From DASSUW01 sp963759375 (GTDB taxonomy: Bacteria > Actinomycetota > Thermoleophilia > Solirubrobacterales > Solirubrobacteraceae), in the NCBI GenBank assembly GCA_963759375.1, contig CAVWYY010000002.1, positions 248,001 to 312,000 on the forward strand: a stretch of DNA of 64,000 nt, read 5' to 3'. Positions 43,664-52,789 of the stretch are shown in pieces. The position numbers and the translations under genes were made by a program. Under the pieces are notes generated by a model. The model was not told where the DNA came from and searched no databases. It saw only the letters and a program-made list of their open reading frames with translations. Numbering within the stretch: position 1 is the first letter of the stretch; the number at the start of each line of letters is the position of its first letter.

Positions 43664-44137
43664 ATGACCACCGAGACCCGCTCCCCGCGCCTGCGCGTCT
43701 ACCGCCTGCAGGCGGAGGCCTCACGAGCCATGAACGCCCTCGATGACGCCGTGGCCGACGTCGGCATCGAGCCGAGCCTGCGCGAGCTGATCAAGCTGCG
43801 CGCCTCCCAGATCAACGGCTGCGCCTACTGCGTCGACATGCACTCCAAGGACGCCCGCCGAGGCGGCGAGACCGAGCAGCGCGTGTACGGGCTGCCCGCC
43901 TGGCGGGAAGCGCCGTACTACAGCGACCGCGAGCGCGCCGCCTTCGCGCTGACCGAGGCGGTGACGCTGATCGCCGACGGCGTCCCGCCGGACGTCTGGG
44001 CCGAGGCCGAGCGCCACTTCGACCCGGAGGAGCTGGCCGGACTGATCTGGTCGATCGTGACGATCAACGCCTGGAACCGCCTGGCGATCCCCACCGGCGA
44101 CCCGGTGCCGGGCAGCTACGAGCCCGGCACCGGGTGA
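43664..44137 (+). CDS. Carboxymuconolactone decarboxylase / AhpD family protein
   Basis: A 157-residue all-helical AhpD-fold protein. The redox/proton-relay motif NGCAYCVDMHSKDAR (C-x-x-C-x-x-x-H, near residue 52) is intact, followed by the second repeat ITINAWNRLAIPTGD. Family members are alkylhydroperoxidase partners or have unknown peroxidase activity. A divergent MocR gene plus a C-x-x-C CMD gene is a recurring actinobacterial pair. The ATG agrees with a leaderless -10 box. Confidence 0.88.
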   Translation: MTTETRSPRLRVYRLQAEASRAMNALDDAVADVGIEPSLRELIKLRASQINGCAYCVDMHSKDARRGGETEQRVYGLPAWREAPYYSDRERAAFALTEAVTLIADGVPPDVWAEAERHFDPEELAGLIWSIVTINAWNRLAIPTGDPVPGSYEPGTG

Positions 44138-44147
44138 CCCGGACGAC

Positions 44148-45131
44148 TCAGCAGCTGGGCTTGTAGAGCACGTCCTGCATCTCGGCCAGGTTGTCCTTGG
44201 TGACGACCTCGGCTCCGGTGCCGATCTTGTCCTTCGTCGGCTTGCCCTCGAGCGCGTTGTAGGCCTGCTCGACGCCCTGGGCGCCGATGTCGGCCGGCTT
44301 CTGGGCGATCAGTGCCTGCACGAGCCCGTCCTTGAGGTCCTGCACCTGCTTCGGGCCGGCATCGAAGCCGACGATCTTCACGTCGCCGAGCTTGCCGGCC
44401 TGGCGCAGGCCGCTGGCCGCGCCCTCCGCGGAGAACAGGTTCGCCGCGAAGATGCCCTTCAGGTCGGGGTTCTTGGCGAGCGTCGCGGTGACGATCGCGG
44501 CCGCCTTGGCCGGGTCGTCCTGCGAGTACTCCTGGCCGAGGTACGTGACGCCCGGCTTGCCCTTGACGCCCTCCTCGAAGCCCTGGCCGCGCTGGTCGGT
44601 GGTCGAGATGCCCGGCTTGACGTTGACGACCATGACCTTGCCCTTGCCACCGATCAGGTCCAGCAGCGTGGAGGCGGCCGTCCTGCCGCCCTCGAGGTTG
44701 TCGGAGGCGATCTGCGACACCGCCATCGACGGGTCCTCGAGCGTGGTGTCGACGAGGACGATCTTCGAGTTCTGCGCCGCCTGCGTGATCGGCGCGAACA
44801 GTGCCTTGGTGTCGGTCGGCGCGATCAGGATCGCGTCGGGGCTCTTGGCCGCCACCGCATCCACGATCGGCGTCTGCTGCGCGGCGTCGAACTGGTCAGG
44901 GCCCTGGAAGTCGAGCGTGACGCCCAGCTCCTGGGCCTTCTCCTTGGCCCCGCAGTCCATCGTGATGTAGAACTCGTCGCCCTTCACGCCGGCGATGAGC
45001 GTCATCTTGTAGTCCTTGCCGCCTCCGCCGCTGTCGGCGGAACCGCCGCCTCCGCCGCTGTCATCATCGCCACAGGCGACGACCGTCGCGGCGGCCAGCG
45101 CCGTCAGCAGCACCGCTGCCCATCTGCGCAT
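44148..45131 (-). CDS. Sugar ABC transporter substrate-binding lipoprotein
   Basis: A 327-residue periplasmic-binding protein of the ribose/galactose (Peripla_BP_4) type. It has a lipoprotein signal (LTALAAATVVACG, lipobox VVAC) with a Gly/Ser/Asp linker, then MTLIAGVKGDEFYITMDCGAKEKAQELG, AILIAPTDTKAL, VDTTLEDP and GIFAANLFSAEGAA..VKIVGFDAG. AGGAGG precedes the ATG at good spacing. It is the last gene of the leftward operon, and its start lies inside the end of the permease gene (28 bp overlap). The ligand cannot be read from sequence. Confidence 0.92.
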   Translation of the reverse strand: MRRWAAVLLTALAAATVVACGDDDSGGGGGSADSGGGGKDYKMTLIAGVKGDEFYITMDCGAKEKAQELGVTLDFQGPDQFDAAQQTPIVDAVAAKSPDAILIAPTDTKALFAPITQAAQNSKIVLVDTTLEDPSMAVSQIASDNLEGGRTAASTLLDLIGGKGKVMVVNVKPGISTTDQRGQGFEEGVKGKPGVTYLGQEYSQDDPAKAAAIVTATLAKNPDLKGIFAANLFSAEGAASGLRQAGKLGDVKIVGFDAGPKQVQDLKDGLVQALIAQKPADIGAQGVEQAYNALEGKPTKDKIGTGAEVVTKDNLAEMQDVLYKPSC

Positions 45132-46180
45132 TGCACTCCTCCTGGTCTTGGGTCCCATAGATAGTCCCGGTACTGCGTCCGTCGCCGCAGCTGGTCGAGG
45201 TACACGGCGAGGATCAGCACCGCGCCGACCGCGACGTCGCGCCAGAACGGCTCGACGCCGACGATCACAAAGCCGTTCTGCAACACGGCGGGGATGAACA
45301 CGCCGACGACCGTGCCGAGCATCGTCCCGATGCCGCCGAACAGGCTGGTGCCGCCCAGCACGACGGCGGCGATCGCCTGCAGGTTGTCGGTCGCGTGACC
45401 GCCCAGCGTGGTGGTCGCGAAGCGGGCGAGGCTCATGAATCCCGCCAGGCCCGCGAGCGCGCCCGAGAGGCCGTAGACCGCGATCAGGTGCCGGTCCACG
45501 TTGATGCCGGCGCGGCGCGCCGCCTCGTCGTTGGAGCCGATCGCGTAGGTGTGGCGGCCGAAGCGCGTGAGCGCGAGCACGAGGCCGAAGACGACCGCCA
45601 CCACGGCTGCCATCACCACCAGCCACGGCACCTGTTCGAACGCGCGGCCGACGCCGATCGACGTCACGAGCTTCGCCGGCACCTCACGGATGTCGACACC
45701 GTCGGTGATGATCTGCGCCAGGCCGAGCGCCATCCCCAGCGTGCCGAGCGTGACGATCAGCGGCGGCACGCGCGCCTTGGTGATCAGCAGACCGTTGAGG
45801 ATGCCCCAGCCGAGGCCGCAGCCGACGGCGACGAGCACGCCGACGATGATCACGTCCCAGCCCTCGCTGTCCATGCCGTTCATCGCCTTGGCGGAGACGA
45901 CGCCCGAGAACACGAGCACGGAGCCGACCGACAGGTCGATGCCCGCGGTGATGATCACGAACGTCATCCCGACCGCGATCACCATCAGGATCGCCGCGTT
46001 CGTCGCGAGGTTCCGGAAGTTGTTGACCGTCGCGAACGAGTCCGGCTCCATCACCGAGAACACGACGAGCATCGCCGCGAGGATGAGGATGATCCAGGTC
46101 GTCGATCCGGTCGCCAGCCGCTGCCAGCGGGAGACCCGGCCGACCTCCTCCTCGTCCCGTTCGGCCTCTTCGACGGTCAT
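45104..46180 (-). CDS. Sugar ABC transporter permease (RbsC family)
   Basis: A 358-residue integral membrane protein with eight to ten helices. Signatures are VGMTFVIITAGIDLSVGSVLVFSGV, VPPLIVTLGTLGMALGLA, HTYAIGSNDEAARRAGI (the coupling helix) and VVLGGTSLFGGIGTMLGT. It forms the channel for the binding protein and ATPase on either side. The C-terminal 20 residues after QLRRRTQYR are unusual (WDPRPGGVQCADGQRCC) and overlap the start of the binding-protein gene. Confidence 0.93.
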   Translation of the reverse strand: MTVEEAERDEEEVGRVSRWQRLATGSTTWIILILAAMLVVFSVMEPDSFATVNNFRNLATNAAILMVIAVGMTFVIITAGIDLSVGSVLVFSGVVSAKAMNGMDSEGWDVIIVGVLVAVGCGLGWGILNGLLITKARVPPLIVTLGTLGMALGLAQIITDGVDIREVPAKLVTSIGVGRAFEQVPWLVVMAAVVAVVFGLVLALTRFGRHTYAIGSNDEAARRAGINVDRHLIAVYGLSGALAGLAGFMSLARFATTTLGGHATDNLQAIAAVVLGGTSLFGGIGTMLGTVVGVFIPAVLQNGFVIVGVEPFWRDVAVGAVLILAVYLDQLRRRTQYRDYLWDPRPGGVQCADGQRCC

Positions 46181-46944
46181 GAGCCCTCCTCCTCATGCCG
46201 GAGCGCGCCGGTCATGGCTCCCACCAGCTCCTCCATTGTCGTGTCGGCCGTCGTGAAGCGGGCCACCCGCTCGCCGAGGCGCAGCACCTCGACGCGGTCC
46301 GAGACCTCCATGACCTCCGGCATGTTGTGGCTGATCAGCACCACTGCCAGGCCGGTCTCGCGGACGCGGGCGATGAGGTCGAGCACCGCGCGGGTCTGCA
46401 CGACGCCGAGTGCCGCCGTCGGCTCGTCCATGAAGACGACCTTCCCGGCCCAGGTGACCGCGCGGGCGACGGCGACGCCCTGGCGCTGGCCGCCGGACAG
46501 TGTCGCAACCGCGGCCGTGGCGTCCTGGACGCCGACGCCGAGCTGGGAGAACGCCTCCTCGGTGCGGCGGCGCATCGCCCGCTTGTCGAGGACGCCGAGC
46601 TTGCCGAGCAGGCCCGGCCGCACCGCCTCACGGCCGAGGAACAGGTTGGCCGACGACTCCAGGTCGGGCGCGAGCGCGAGGTCCTGGTAGACGGTCTCGA
46701 TGCCCAGCTCGCGTGCGGCGACCGGGCTGGAGATCGAAACCGGGCGGCCCTCGAAGAGGATCTCGCCGGCGTCGGGGTGGTGGACGCCCGACAGCGTCTT
46801 GACCAGCGTGCTCTTGCCGGCGCCGTTGTCGCCGATCAGCGCGACGACCTCGCCCTGGTTGACGGTGAAGCTTGCGCCACGCAGCGCGCGCACGCGGCCG
46901 AAGTGCTTCACGATGCCGCGTGCCTCGAGCAGCGGCTCGGCCAT
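46177..46944 (-). CDS. Sugar ABC transporter ATP-binding protein, single domain
   Basis: A 255-residue ABC ATPase with Walker A IGDNGAGKST near residue 38, Q-loop YQDLAL, signature LSGGQRQGVAVARA near 148, Walker B VVFMDEPTAAL and the H-loop SHNM. RbsA-type partners usually have two fused ABC domains; here there is one, so the transporter would use a homodimer. The ATG-to-kinase gap is zero and the stop overlaps the permease start. Confidence 0.94.
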   Translation of the reverse strand: MAEPLLEARGIVKHFGRVRALRGASFTVNQGEVVALIGDNGAGKSTLVKTLSGVHHPDAGEILFEGRPVSISSPVAARELGIETVYQDLALAPDLESSANLFLGREAVRPGLLGKLGVLDKRAMRRRTEEAFSQLGVGVQDATAAVATLSGGQRQGVAVARAVTWAGKVVFMDEPTAALGVVQTRAVLDLIARVRETGLAVVLISHNMPEVMEVSDRVEVLRLGERVARFTTADTTMEELVGAMTGALRHEEEGS

Positions 46945-48222
46945 TCAGGTCACCTCCACTGCGCCCCACGGCGCGTCGTCGACGGACCACAGTCCCGCCG
47001 CTCGCCCAGCGGCGAGCGCACTGCCGCGCGCGCCGCCGCTGAACAGAGCGGGGGAAAGCTCGAAAGACCCCAGATGGCGCTCCTTGACCGCCTGCGCGGC
47101 CGGCCCGGCGGCCCAGCCGCCGGTGACCACCAGCCGCCGCGCCGGCGCGGCGACGGCGGCCATGTGGGCGAGGATGTCGGCGCCGATGCGGCCGACCTCG
47201 TCGAGCGCCGCGTGGTAGCGCGTCGCGGCGGTGTCGCCGCCCTCGCCGCGCTCGACGGCCAGCGCGGCCTCCTCGACCGGGGCGCGCTCCTCGGGCGCGA
47301 CGCCGAGCTCGGCCAGCACGTCGCGCAGCGCGGCGCCCGACCAGTGGGCGCCGAGCAGCGCCTGGCGGCCCGGCACGGCATGCCAGCCGACGCTGATGCC
47401 GCCCTCCACGGCGCGCGCGACCTGCTCGGGGGCCAGCGGCGCGCTGGCCTGCACGAACGCCTCGGCGGTGCCGCAGGAGTCGAGCACGTCGCCCTCGCCG
47501 GCGGCTCCCAGCCCGACCGCCGCGGCCAGGTGGTCATGGCCGCCGACGGTCAGCACCGCGCCCGCCACCTCGGGGAGCGTCGCCGTGCCCATCGGCGTGC
47601 CGGCCGGTACGGCGCCGGGCATCAGGCCGGCGGGCGCGCCGGCCCAGTCCAGCGCCGCGTCCCACGGCTGTCGCGCGTGGAGGTCGTAGAAGCCGGTGCG
47701 CGAGGCCAGCGACAGCTCGGCGGACGGTTCGCCGCCGAGGCCGAGGACGACCCACTCGGCCACGTTGAGCCACCGCATACCGCTCGCGCTCTCCGGCAGG
47801 TGGCCGCGCATCCAGCGGTACTTGGCGAGCGTGCACAGCGCGGTGGCCGGCAGCCCGACGCGCGCCGAGAACTCGGGGAGCTCGGCGGCCAGGCGCTCGG
47901 CCTCGTCCTCGCCGCGCTCGTCGTGCCAGGCGATCGCCGGGACCACCGGGCGGTCGCGGGAGTCGAGCAGAACACCGGTCTCGGCCATGCTGGCGATCCC
48001 GATGCCGGTCACGCTCCCGCCCCCGGCCGCCGCGACCGCCTCCCGCGCGGCCGCGACGGCGGCGTCCAGCAGCTCGCCGGGATCGACCTCCGCGCCGGTC
48101 GGGACCTCGCGCCACGGCGTGGGCGCGCGTCCCTGGGCCAGCTCGCGGCCGCCGTGGTCGAACGCGGCCGCCTTCACGGCCGTCGTGCCCACGTCGAGGC
48201 CGACCAGGAGCCCGTCGCTCAC
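46945..48222 (-). CDS. FGGY-family carbohydrate kinase
   Basis: A 425-residue sugar kinase that would phosphorylate the imported sugar or its isomer. The N-terminal phosphate motif GLDVGTTAVKAAAFD (residues 6-20), IAWHDERGEDEA, the catalytic TVGGHDHLAAAVGLG near 262 and the ADP motif VVTGGWAAGP near 362 are all present. The substrate (xylulose, ribulose, fuculose, glycerol or other) is not decided by the motifs. It is slightly short for the family (about 480-500). The GTG start overlaps the preceding isomerase-like gene by four bases. Confidence 0.9.
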   Translation of the reverse strand: MSDGLLVGLDVGTTAVKAAAFDHGGRELAQGRAPTPWREVPTGAEVDPGELLDAAVAAAREAVAAAGGGSVTGIGIASMAETGVLLDSRDRPVVPAIAWHDERGEDEAERLAAELPEFSARVGLPATALCTLAKYRWMRGHLPESASGMRWLNVAEWVVLGLGGEPSAELSLASRTGFYDLHARQPWDAALDWAGAPAGLMPGAVPAGTPMGTATLPEVAGAVLTVGGHDHLAAAVGLGAAGEGDVLDSCGTAEAFVQASAPLAPEQVARAVEGGISVGWHAVPGRQALLGAHWSGAALRDVLAELGVAPEERAPVEEAALAVERGEGGDTAATRYHAALDEVGRIGADILAHMAAVAAPARRLVVTGGWAAGPAAQAVKERHLGSFELSPALFSGGARGSALAAGRAAGLWSVDDAPWGAVEVT

Positions 48223-49193
48223 CACTCGCCGTCTCCCGCGTCGGGCGACGGTGGCCGGCAGCGGAGCGCGGTGACGTCGCCGCGCAGCTCGCCCACGCCC
48301 GCCGCGTACGGGACGAGCACGGCGGTGCCGCGCGCCACCGGCACGTCCCCGCCCTCGGTCGCCAGCGTGCCGCTGCCGCCGAGGCCGACGATGATCGAGA
48401 ACCCGGCGTCGAGCGTCGCCCGCCCGCTCACGCGCTCGGCCCGGAAGTAGGGATCGGCGACCGCGGGCAGGCGCGGAGCGGGGGAGGGGGCATCCACGAC
48501 GCTCAGGTCGAGCGCCTGCAGCGCGCGGTCCCAGCCGAGGTCGAGGTGGCAGTCGTCCGGGCTGAGCTCGAAGCCCTTCCACTCGGGCGTGACCGACATG
48601 TCGGTCGGCTCCTGCAGCTCGACGATCAGCATTCCCTCGCCGATCGCATGCGGCGTTCCCGCGGGGACAAAGATCGCGTCGCCGGCCGCGACCGGCACCT
48701 CGTGCAGGGAGGCGAGCATCGCCTCGGAGTCCTGTGCGTCCATCCACGCCCGCACCTCGTCGAGCTCGACCGGGCGCTTGAAGCCCGCCCACACAACGGC
48801 GCCGTCGTCGGCCTCGACGACGAGCCACGCCTCGGTCTTGCCGAACGGCGATCCCCAGGCCTCGCGCGCGAACGGGCGGCCGGGGTGGAAGTGGAACGGC
48901 AGTCGCTGGCCGGCGTCGAGCAGCTTGACCAGGAGCGCCGTGCTCGAGCCGAAGCGCGTGACGTGCTCGGCTCCCAGGTACGCCTCGGGATCCGCGGCGA
49001 CGGCGGCGCGGACGAGCGTGCCGTCCTCGAACCGGCTCGGGCCGCGCTCGGAGCCGAACATCGTGTTGACCGCGCCGATCCACTCCTCGGGCATGTGGTC
49101 GGACTCGAGCTCCACGCCGCGCAGGGCGGCGATGCGGGGACCTCCGGCATAGAAGTGCTCGAGCACGTTGGGCGGGAGCACCTGCGGTTTCAT
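48219..49193 (-). CDS. Class I mannose-6-phosphate isomerase-like cupin protein
   Basis: A 324-residue protein of the type I phosphomannose isomerase group. Zinc-ligand motifs are seen: PFHFHPGRPFAREAWG near residue 100, the FGKTEAWLVVEA segment near 118, and VPAGTPHAIGEGMLIVELQEPTD near 178. Family enzymes interconvert mannose-6-P and fructose-6-P; a related sugar may be the true substrate because it is fixed in an operon with an FGGY kinase. It overlaps both neighbours by four bases. Confidence 0.85.
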   Translation of the reverse strand: MKPQVLPPNVLEHFYAGGPRIAALRGVELESDHMPEEWIGAVNTMFGSERGPSRFEDGTLVRAAVAADPEAYLGAEHVTRFGSSTALLVKLLDAGQRLPFHFHPGRPFAREAWGSPFGKTEAWLVVEADDGAVVWAGFKRPVELDEVRAWMDAQDSEAMLASLHEVPVAAGDAIFVPAGTPHAIGEGMLIVELQEPTDMSVTPEWKGFELSPDDCHLDLGWDRALQALDLSVVDAPSPAPRLPAVADPYFRAERVSGRATLDAGFSIIVGLGGSGTLATEGGDVPVARGTAVLVPYAAGVGELRGDVTALRCRPPSPDAGDGEW

Positions 49194-50188
49194 GACGGCG
49201 GGACCTCCCCCGAGCCACGGACGACGACTTCGGTCGGCACGATCACGCGGCGCGGAGCCCGCGTGCCTCCGTCGAGGCGCTCGAACGCCAGGGCCGCGGC
49301 GTGCGCGCCCATCTGCGAGGTCTCGTGCCGGACGACGGTGATGCCGAGCAGGTCCGCGAGCTCGAAGTCGTCGAACCCGACGAGCGCGACCGGCGAGGCG
49401 GCGGTGTTGATCGCGCGGAGCGCGCCGATCGTGTGGCGGTTGTTGCCGGCGAACACGGCGGTCGGGCGCCGGTCGGCGGGGAGCGCGAGGAGCTCCCGCA
49501 CGACGGCCTCGGCCTGCGCGACGTCGTGGGTGCCCAGCCGCAGGAGATCCTCGCGCACCGGCACGCCGGCGGCGTCGAGCGCCTGGCGGTGGCCGGCGAG
49601 CCGCTCGGCGGCGGTGAACAGGTCATCGGGGTCGGCGACCACGGCGATCCGCTCGTGGCCGCGAGCCAGCAGATGCTCGGTGGCGGCGCGCGCGCCGCCG
49701 AGGTTGTCGAGCAGCACGCAGTCGGCGTCGATGCCCGACGGCGGCCGGTCGAGGAACACGACCGGCGTGCCGTCGCGCCCCAGGTACGCGTGGTCGCGCG
49801 AGGCCGGGACGATCAGCAGCGCGTCGACCCGCCGGCGCAGCAGCGCGTCGACGAGGTCGCGCTCACGCGCCGGGTCCTCCTCGCAGGACGCGGTGATCAG
49901 CATGTAGCCGCGCTCGCGGGCCGCGGACTCCACGGCCTGGGCGATCGCCGAGTAGAACGGGTTGCCGACGTCCTCGATGAGCAGGCCCAGGGTGGAGGAG
50001 GTCACGCCCTGGCGCAGCGAGCGCGCGAGGTCGTTGCGCTGGAACCCGAGCTGCTGGATCGCCGCGACGACGCGGTCGGCCGTCGCGGCCGCCACGCCGG
50101 GCTCGTCGTTGATGACCCGCGAGACCGTCTTCAGGCTCACGCCCGCCACTTCGGCGACGTCCCGCATCGTCGGACGCGTTGTGCGCAC
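49190..50188 (-). CDS. LacI-family transcriptional regulator of the sugar operon
   Basis: A 332-residue repressor with the LacI HTH (TMRDVAEVAGVSLKTVSRVINDEPGVAAATADRV, about residues 7-40) and a ribose-binding-like effector domain starting LGLLIEDVGNPFYSAIAQAVE. GTG at 50188 is chosen because AGGAGG lies upstream and the HTH follows directly; TTG at 50218 lies inside the operator. It is the first gene of the operon and sits beside a perfect palindrome, so autoregulation is likely. Confidence 0.92.
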   Translation of the reverse strand: MRTTRPTMRDVAEVAGVSLKTVSRVINDEPGVAAATADRVVAAIQQLGFQRNDLARSLRQGVTSSTLGLLIEDVGNPFYSAIAQAVESAARERGYMLITASCEEDPARERDLVDALLRRRVDALLIVPASRDHAYLGRDGTPVVFLDRPPSGIDADCVLLDNLGGARAATEHLLARGHERIAVVADPDDLFTAAERLAGHRQALDAAGVPVREDLLRLGTHDVAQAEAVVRELLALPADRRPTAVFAGNNRHTIGALRAINTAASPVALVGFDDFELADLLGITVVRHETSQMGAHAAALAFERLDGGTRAPRRVIVPTEVVVRGSGEVPPS

Positions 50189-50211
50189 TGCGCTCAGTTG
50201 GACCTCCTCCG

Positions 50212-50240
50212 TTGACAACGTTGCCGGACAACGTTGTCAA
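50212..50240. promoter_or_regulatory. LacI-type operator palindrome
   Basis: TTGACAACGTTG (50212-50223), five bases CCGGA, then the exact inverse CAACGTTGTCAA (50229-50240). Each arm contains the LacI-like AACGTT core. It lies just upstream of the LacI gene, and TTGACA on the minus strand could also be the -35. Confidence 0.85.
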
Positions 50241-50271
50241 CGCGGCACCGTACGCCCGCTGCGATGGTCTG

Positions 50272-51824
50272 TCAAGTCACATCGCGGCGCCGGAAGGCGG
50301 CCAGCCCGGCGGCGGTGAGGGCGGCGGCGATCGCGGTCAATGCGACCAGTGGCCCGGCCTCGAAGCCGACCGCCGGGATCGCCGGCACGTGCTCGTACGG
50401 CGACAGGTCCATGACCCATTGCGGGAGATCGAGAAGCGGGCCGAGGAACCACAACAGCATGCAGGCGGTGAGCGCCGCCCAGGCCAGCGACTGGGCGCGC
50501 GGCGCGAGGCCGAAGAGCGCCGCCACGACGGCTCCGAGCACCCACACGGCGGGCAGCTGCGCCAGCGCGGCGCCGATCATCGTCGGCAGCTCGGAGGGGT
50601 CGAACGCCAGCCCGGCGCCGAGGCCCATCGCGAACAGCACGACCGCCGAGCCGCCCATGGCCACGAGCAGGTGCCCGGCGGCCCAGCGCACACGCGCGAC
50701 CGGCGTCGAGAGCAGCATCTCGGCGTGGCCCTGCGACTCCTCGCCGCGCAGCCTCAGGCCCGACGAGATCGTGAAGCCGGTGGCGATCAGGGCCATCAGC
50801 AGGAACACGCTGGCGAAGAAGGCGTCGGTGATGTCGCCGCCCGAGCGCGTGAGGATGTCCGACAGGCTCTGGCTGCTGTCGACGAGGTCGCCGGCGTCGG
50901 TCCCGATCGAGCCGATGACCAGCCCGCCGAGGAACAGCCCGACGCTCCAGGCGATGAGCCCGCCGCGCTGGAGCCGGAACGCCAGCCCCAGCGAGCTCTT
51001 CAGATCGCCGGCGGCCGGCCCGGGGCGCGCGGGCAGCAGCCCGGCGCCGAGGTCGCGGCGGCCGAGCAGCCGGAACGCGGCGCCGACGAGCGCGGCCGTG
51101 GCGGCGAGGCAGAGCAGCAGCGGCCACCAGCGCTCGTCGGCGAACGGGCGGGTGGCGTGCGCCCAGCCGATCGGCGACAGCCACGAGAGCGTGCCGTCTC
51201 CCGAGTCGCCGGCCGCGCGCAGCAGGAACGCGGCGCCGAGCACGGCGCCGGCGAGCCCGTTGGCGGCGCGGACGCCCTCGGTGAGCTGCGCGGCCACGGC
51301 GCCCACGCCCGCGAACACGATGCCGCCGGCGCCGAGCGAGGCGCCGAGCGCGATCGAGCCCGCCGCGGGCAGCCCCATCGCGATCAGGCCGAGCGCCGCG
51401 ATCACGGCGATCAGCACGTCCATGCCGATCACCACGGTCAGCGCGGCGGCGAGCGGCGCGCCGCGCGCCGACCGCCCCGGCGCGCACCAGCTCGGTGCGC
51501 CCGCGCTCCTCCTCGGCCCGCGTGTGGCGGCCGACGAGGAGGATGTTCATGAGCGCGATGATCACCGCCAGCGTGCTGCCGGTACGCCAGGCGGTGAGGC
51601 CGCCGATCGTGTCGAGCGCCCGCGCCGGGCCCGTAGATCGCCGTGTAGGTGCCGTTGCCCTCGATCGTCGCGGCGAAGCGCGCGCGGTCGGCGAGGGTGG
51701 GGTAGAGGTCCTGGAAGCTCGACGCGGTGATCAGCACGAACCCGGCGGCGATCGCGACGCAGATCGGGAGCACGACCCGGTCGCGCCGCAGGATGAACCG
51801 GGTGAGCATCCCGAGGCCGGTCAT
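50272..51824 (-). CDS. ABC-2 type exporter permease (frameshifted near 51478 and 51625)
   Basis: A membrane protein of about 517 residues after repair, with about 12 helices, of the type paired with antibiotic-export ATPases. Three reading frames join naturally: MTGLGMLTRFILRRDRVVL..YGP, then ALDTIGGLTAWRTG..NILLVGRHTRAEEERGRTELV, then ARGAPLAAALTVVIGMDVLIAV to the end. Each junction equals one extra base, at 51618-51632 and 51473-51482. The RTEEERGR-type cytoplasmic loop (HTRAEEERGRTEL) and SEMLL-like HAEMLLSTPVAR loop are typical. Its ATG overlaps the ATPase stop. Confidence 0.8.
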
Positions 51825-52723
51825 CGCGCCGCGGGCTCGAGCTCGTCGCCGTAGTGGCGCAGGAACAGCTCCTCGAGGGTCGGCGGGCGGCTCGTGAGGC
51901 TCCGGACGCCGGCCTCGGTCAGCACCCGCAGCGCCGCGTCCAGCCGCGCCGTGTCGACCGTGAAGCGCACCTCGCCGCCGTCGACGCGCAGGTCGTGCAC
52001 GCCCTCGAGGCCACGCAGCGCGGGAACCGGCTCGTCGGTCTCGGCGACGATCGCCGTGCGCGTGAGGTGCCGCAGGTCGTCGAGCGTCCCGGACTCGACC
52101 GTGCGGCCTGCGCGGATGATCGTCACGCGGTGGCACAGCGCCTCGACCTCGGCCAGGATGTGGCTGGAGAGCAGCACGGTGCGCCCGGCGGCCCGGATCT
52201 CGCCGATGCACTCCTGGAACACCGCCTCCATCAGCGGGTCCAGGCCGGAGGTCGGCTCGTCGAGGATCAGCAGCTCGGCGTCGGATGCCAGGGCGGCCAC
52301 GAGCGCGACCTTCTGGCGGTTGCCCTTGCTGTACGCGCGCGCCTTCTTCGTGGGGTCGAGATCGAAGCGCTCCAGCAGATCGGCCCGCTTGCGGGGATCG
52401 AGACCGCCGCGCAGGCGCCCGAGGAGGTCGATCGCCTCGCCGCCGGACAGGTTGGGCCACAGGTTCACGTCGCCGGGCACGTACGCGAGCCGGCGGTGCA
52501 GCTCGACCCCGTCGGCCCACGGGTCGCCGCCCAGCAGGCGGGCGGAGCCGCTGTCGGCACGGAGGAGGCCGAGCAGGACGCGGATCGTCGTCGACTTTCC
52601 CGAGCCGTTGGGCCCGAGGAACCCGTGCACCTCACCGGCCTCGACGCTCAGGTCAAGCCCGTCGAGCGCACGGGTGGGACCGAAGGTCTTGACGAGCCCG
52701 GAGACGTCGATCGCGGTTGCCAT
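51821..52723 (-). CDS. ABC exporter ATP-binding protein
   Basis: A 300-residue ABC ATPase with Walker A GPNGSGKST near residue 38, a degenerate signature (YSKGNRQKVALVAAL, near 134), Walker B LLILDEPTSGLD, and H-loop SSHIL. The C-terminal extension of about 90 residues with PTLEELFLRHYG is typical of drug/antibiotic exporters paired with ABC-2 permeases. It is divergent from a MarR-like regulator whose probable operator covers both promoters. Confidence 0.92.
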   Translation of the reverse strand: MATAIDVSGLVKTFGPTRALDGLDLSVEAGEVHGFLGPNGSGKSTTIRVLLGLLRADSGSARLLGGDPWADGVELHRRLAYVPGDVNLWPNLSGGEAIDLLGRLRGGLDPRKRADLLERFDLDPTKKARAYSKGNRQKVALVAALASDAELLILDEPTSGLDPLMEAVFQECIGEIRAAGRTVLLSSHILAEVEALCHRVTIIRAGRTVESGTLDDLRHLTRTAIVAETDEPVPALRGLEGVHDLRVDGGEVRFTVDTARLDAALRVLTEAGVRSLTSRPPTLEELFLRHYGDELEPAAR

Positions 52724-52789
52724 AACTCACCAGGCTACACCTGCTTCACGAATTTGTGAAATGTGAGAATACTCATTAGGATCGACACG
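52724..52789. promoter_or_regulatory. Divergent promoter pair with MarR-type operator
   Basis: The palindrome TTCACGAATTTGTGAA at 52745-52760 pairs at 7 of 8 positions. Rightward: TTGTGA (52754-52759), 17 bp, TAGGAT (52777-52782), 7 nt, GTG. Leftward: TTCACA (52760-52755), 17 bp, TAGCCT (52737-52732), 8 nt, ATG. The palindrome covers both -35 boxes. Confidence 0.7.

Noticed and set aside
46195..48450. A 751-codon open frame on the plus strand across the ABC ATPase and FGGY kinase genes
   Set aside because: It is antisense to genes with complete motifs, has shadow-type composition and no recognisable domain.
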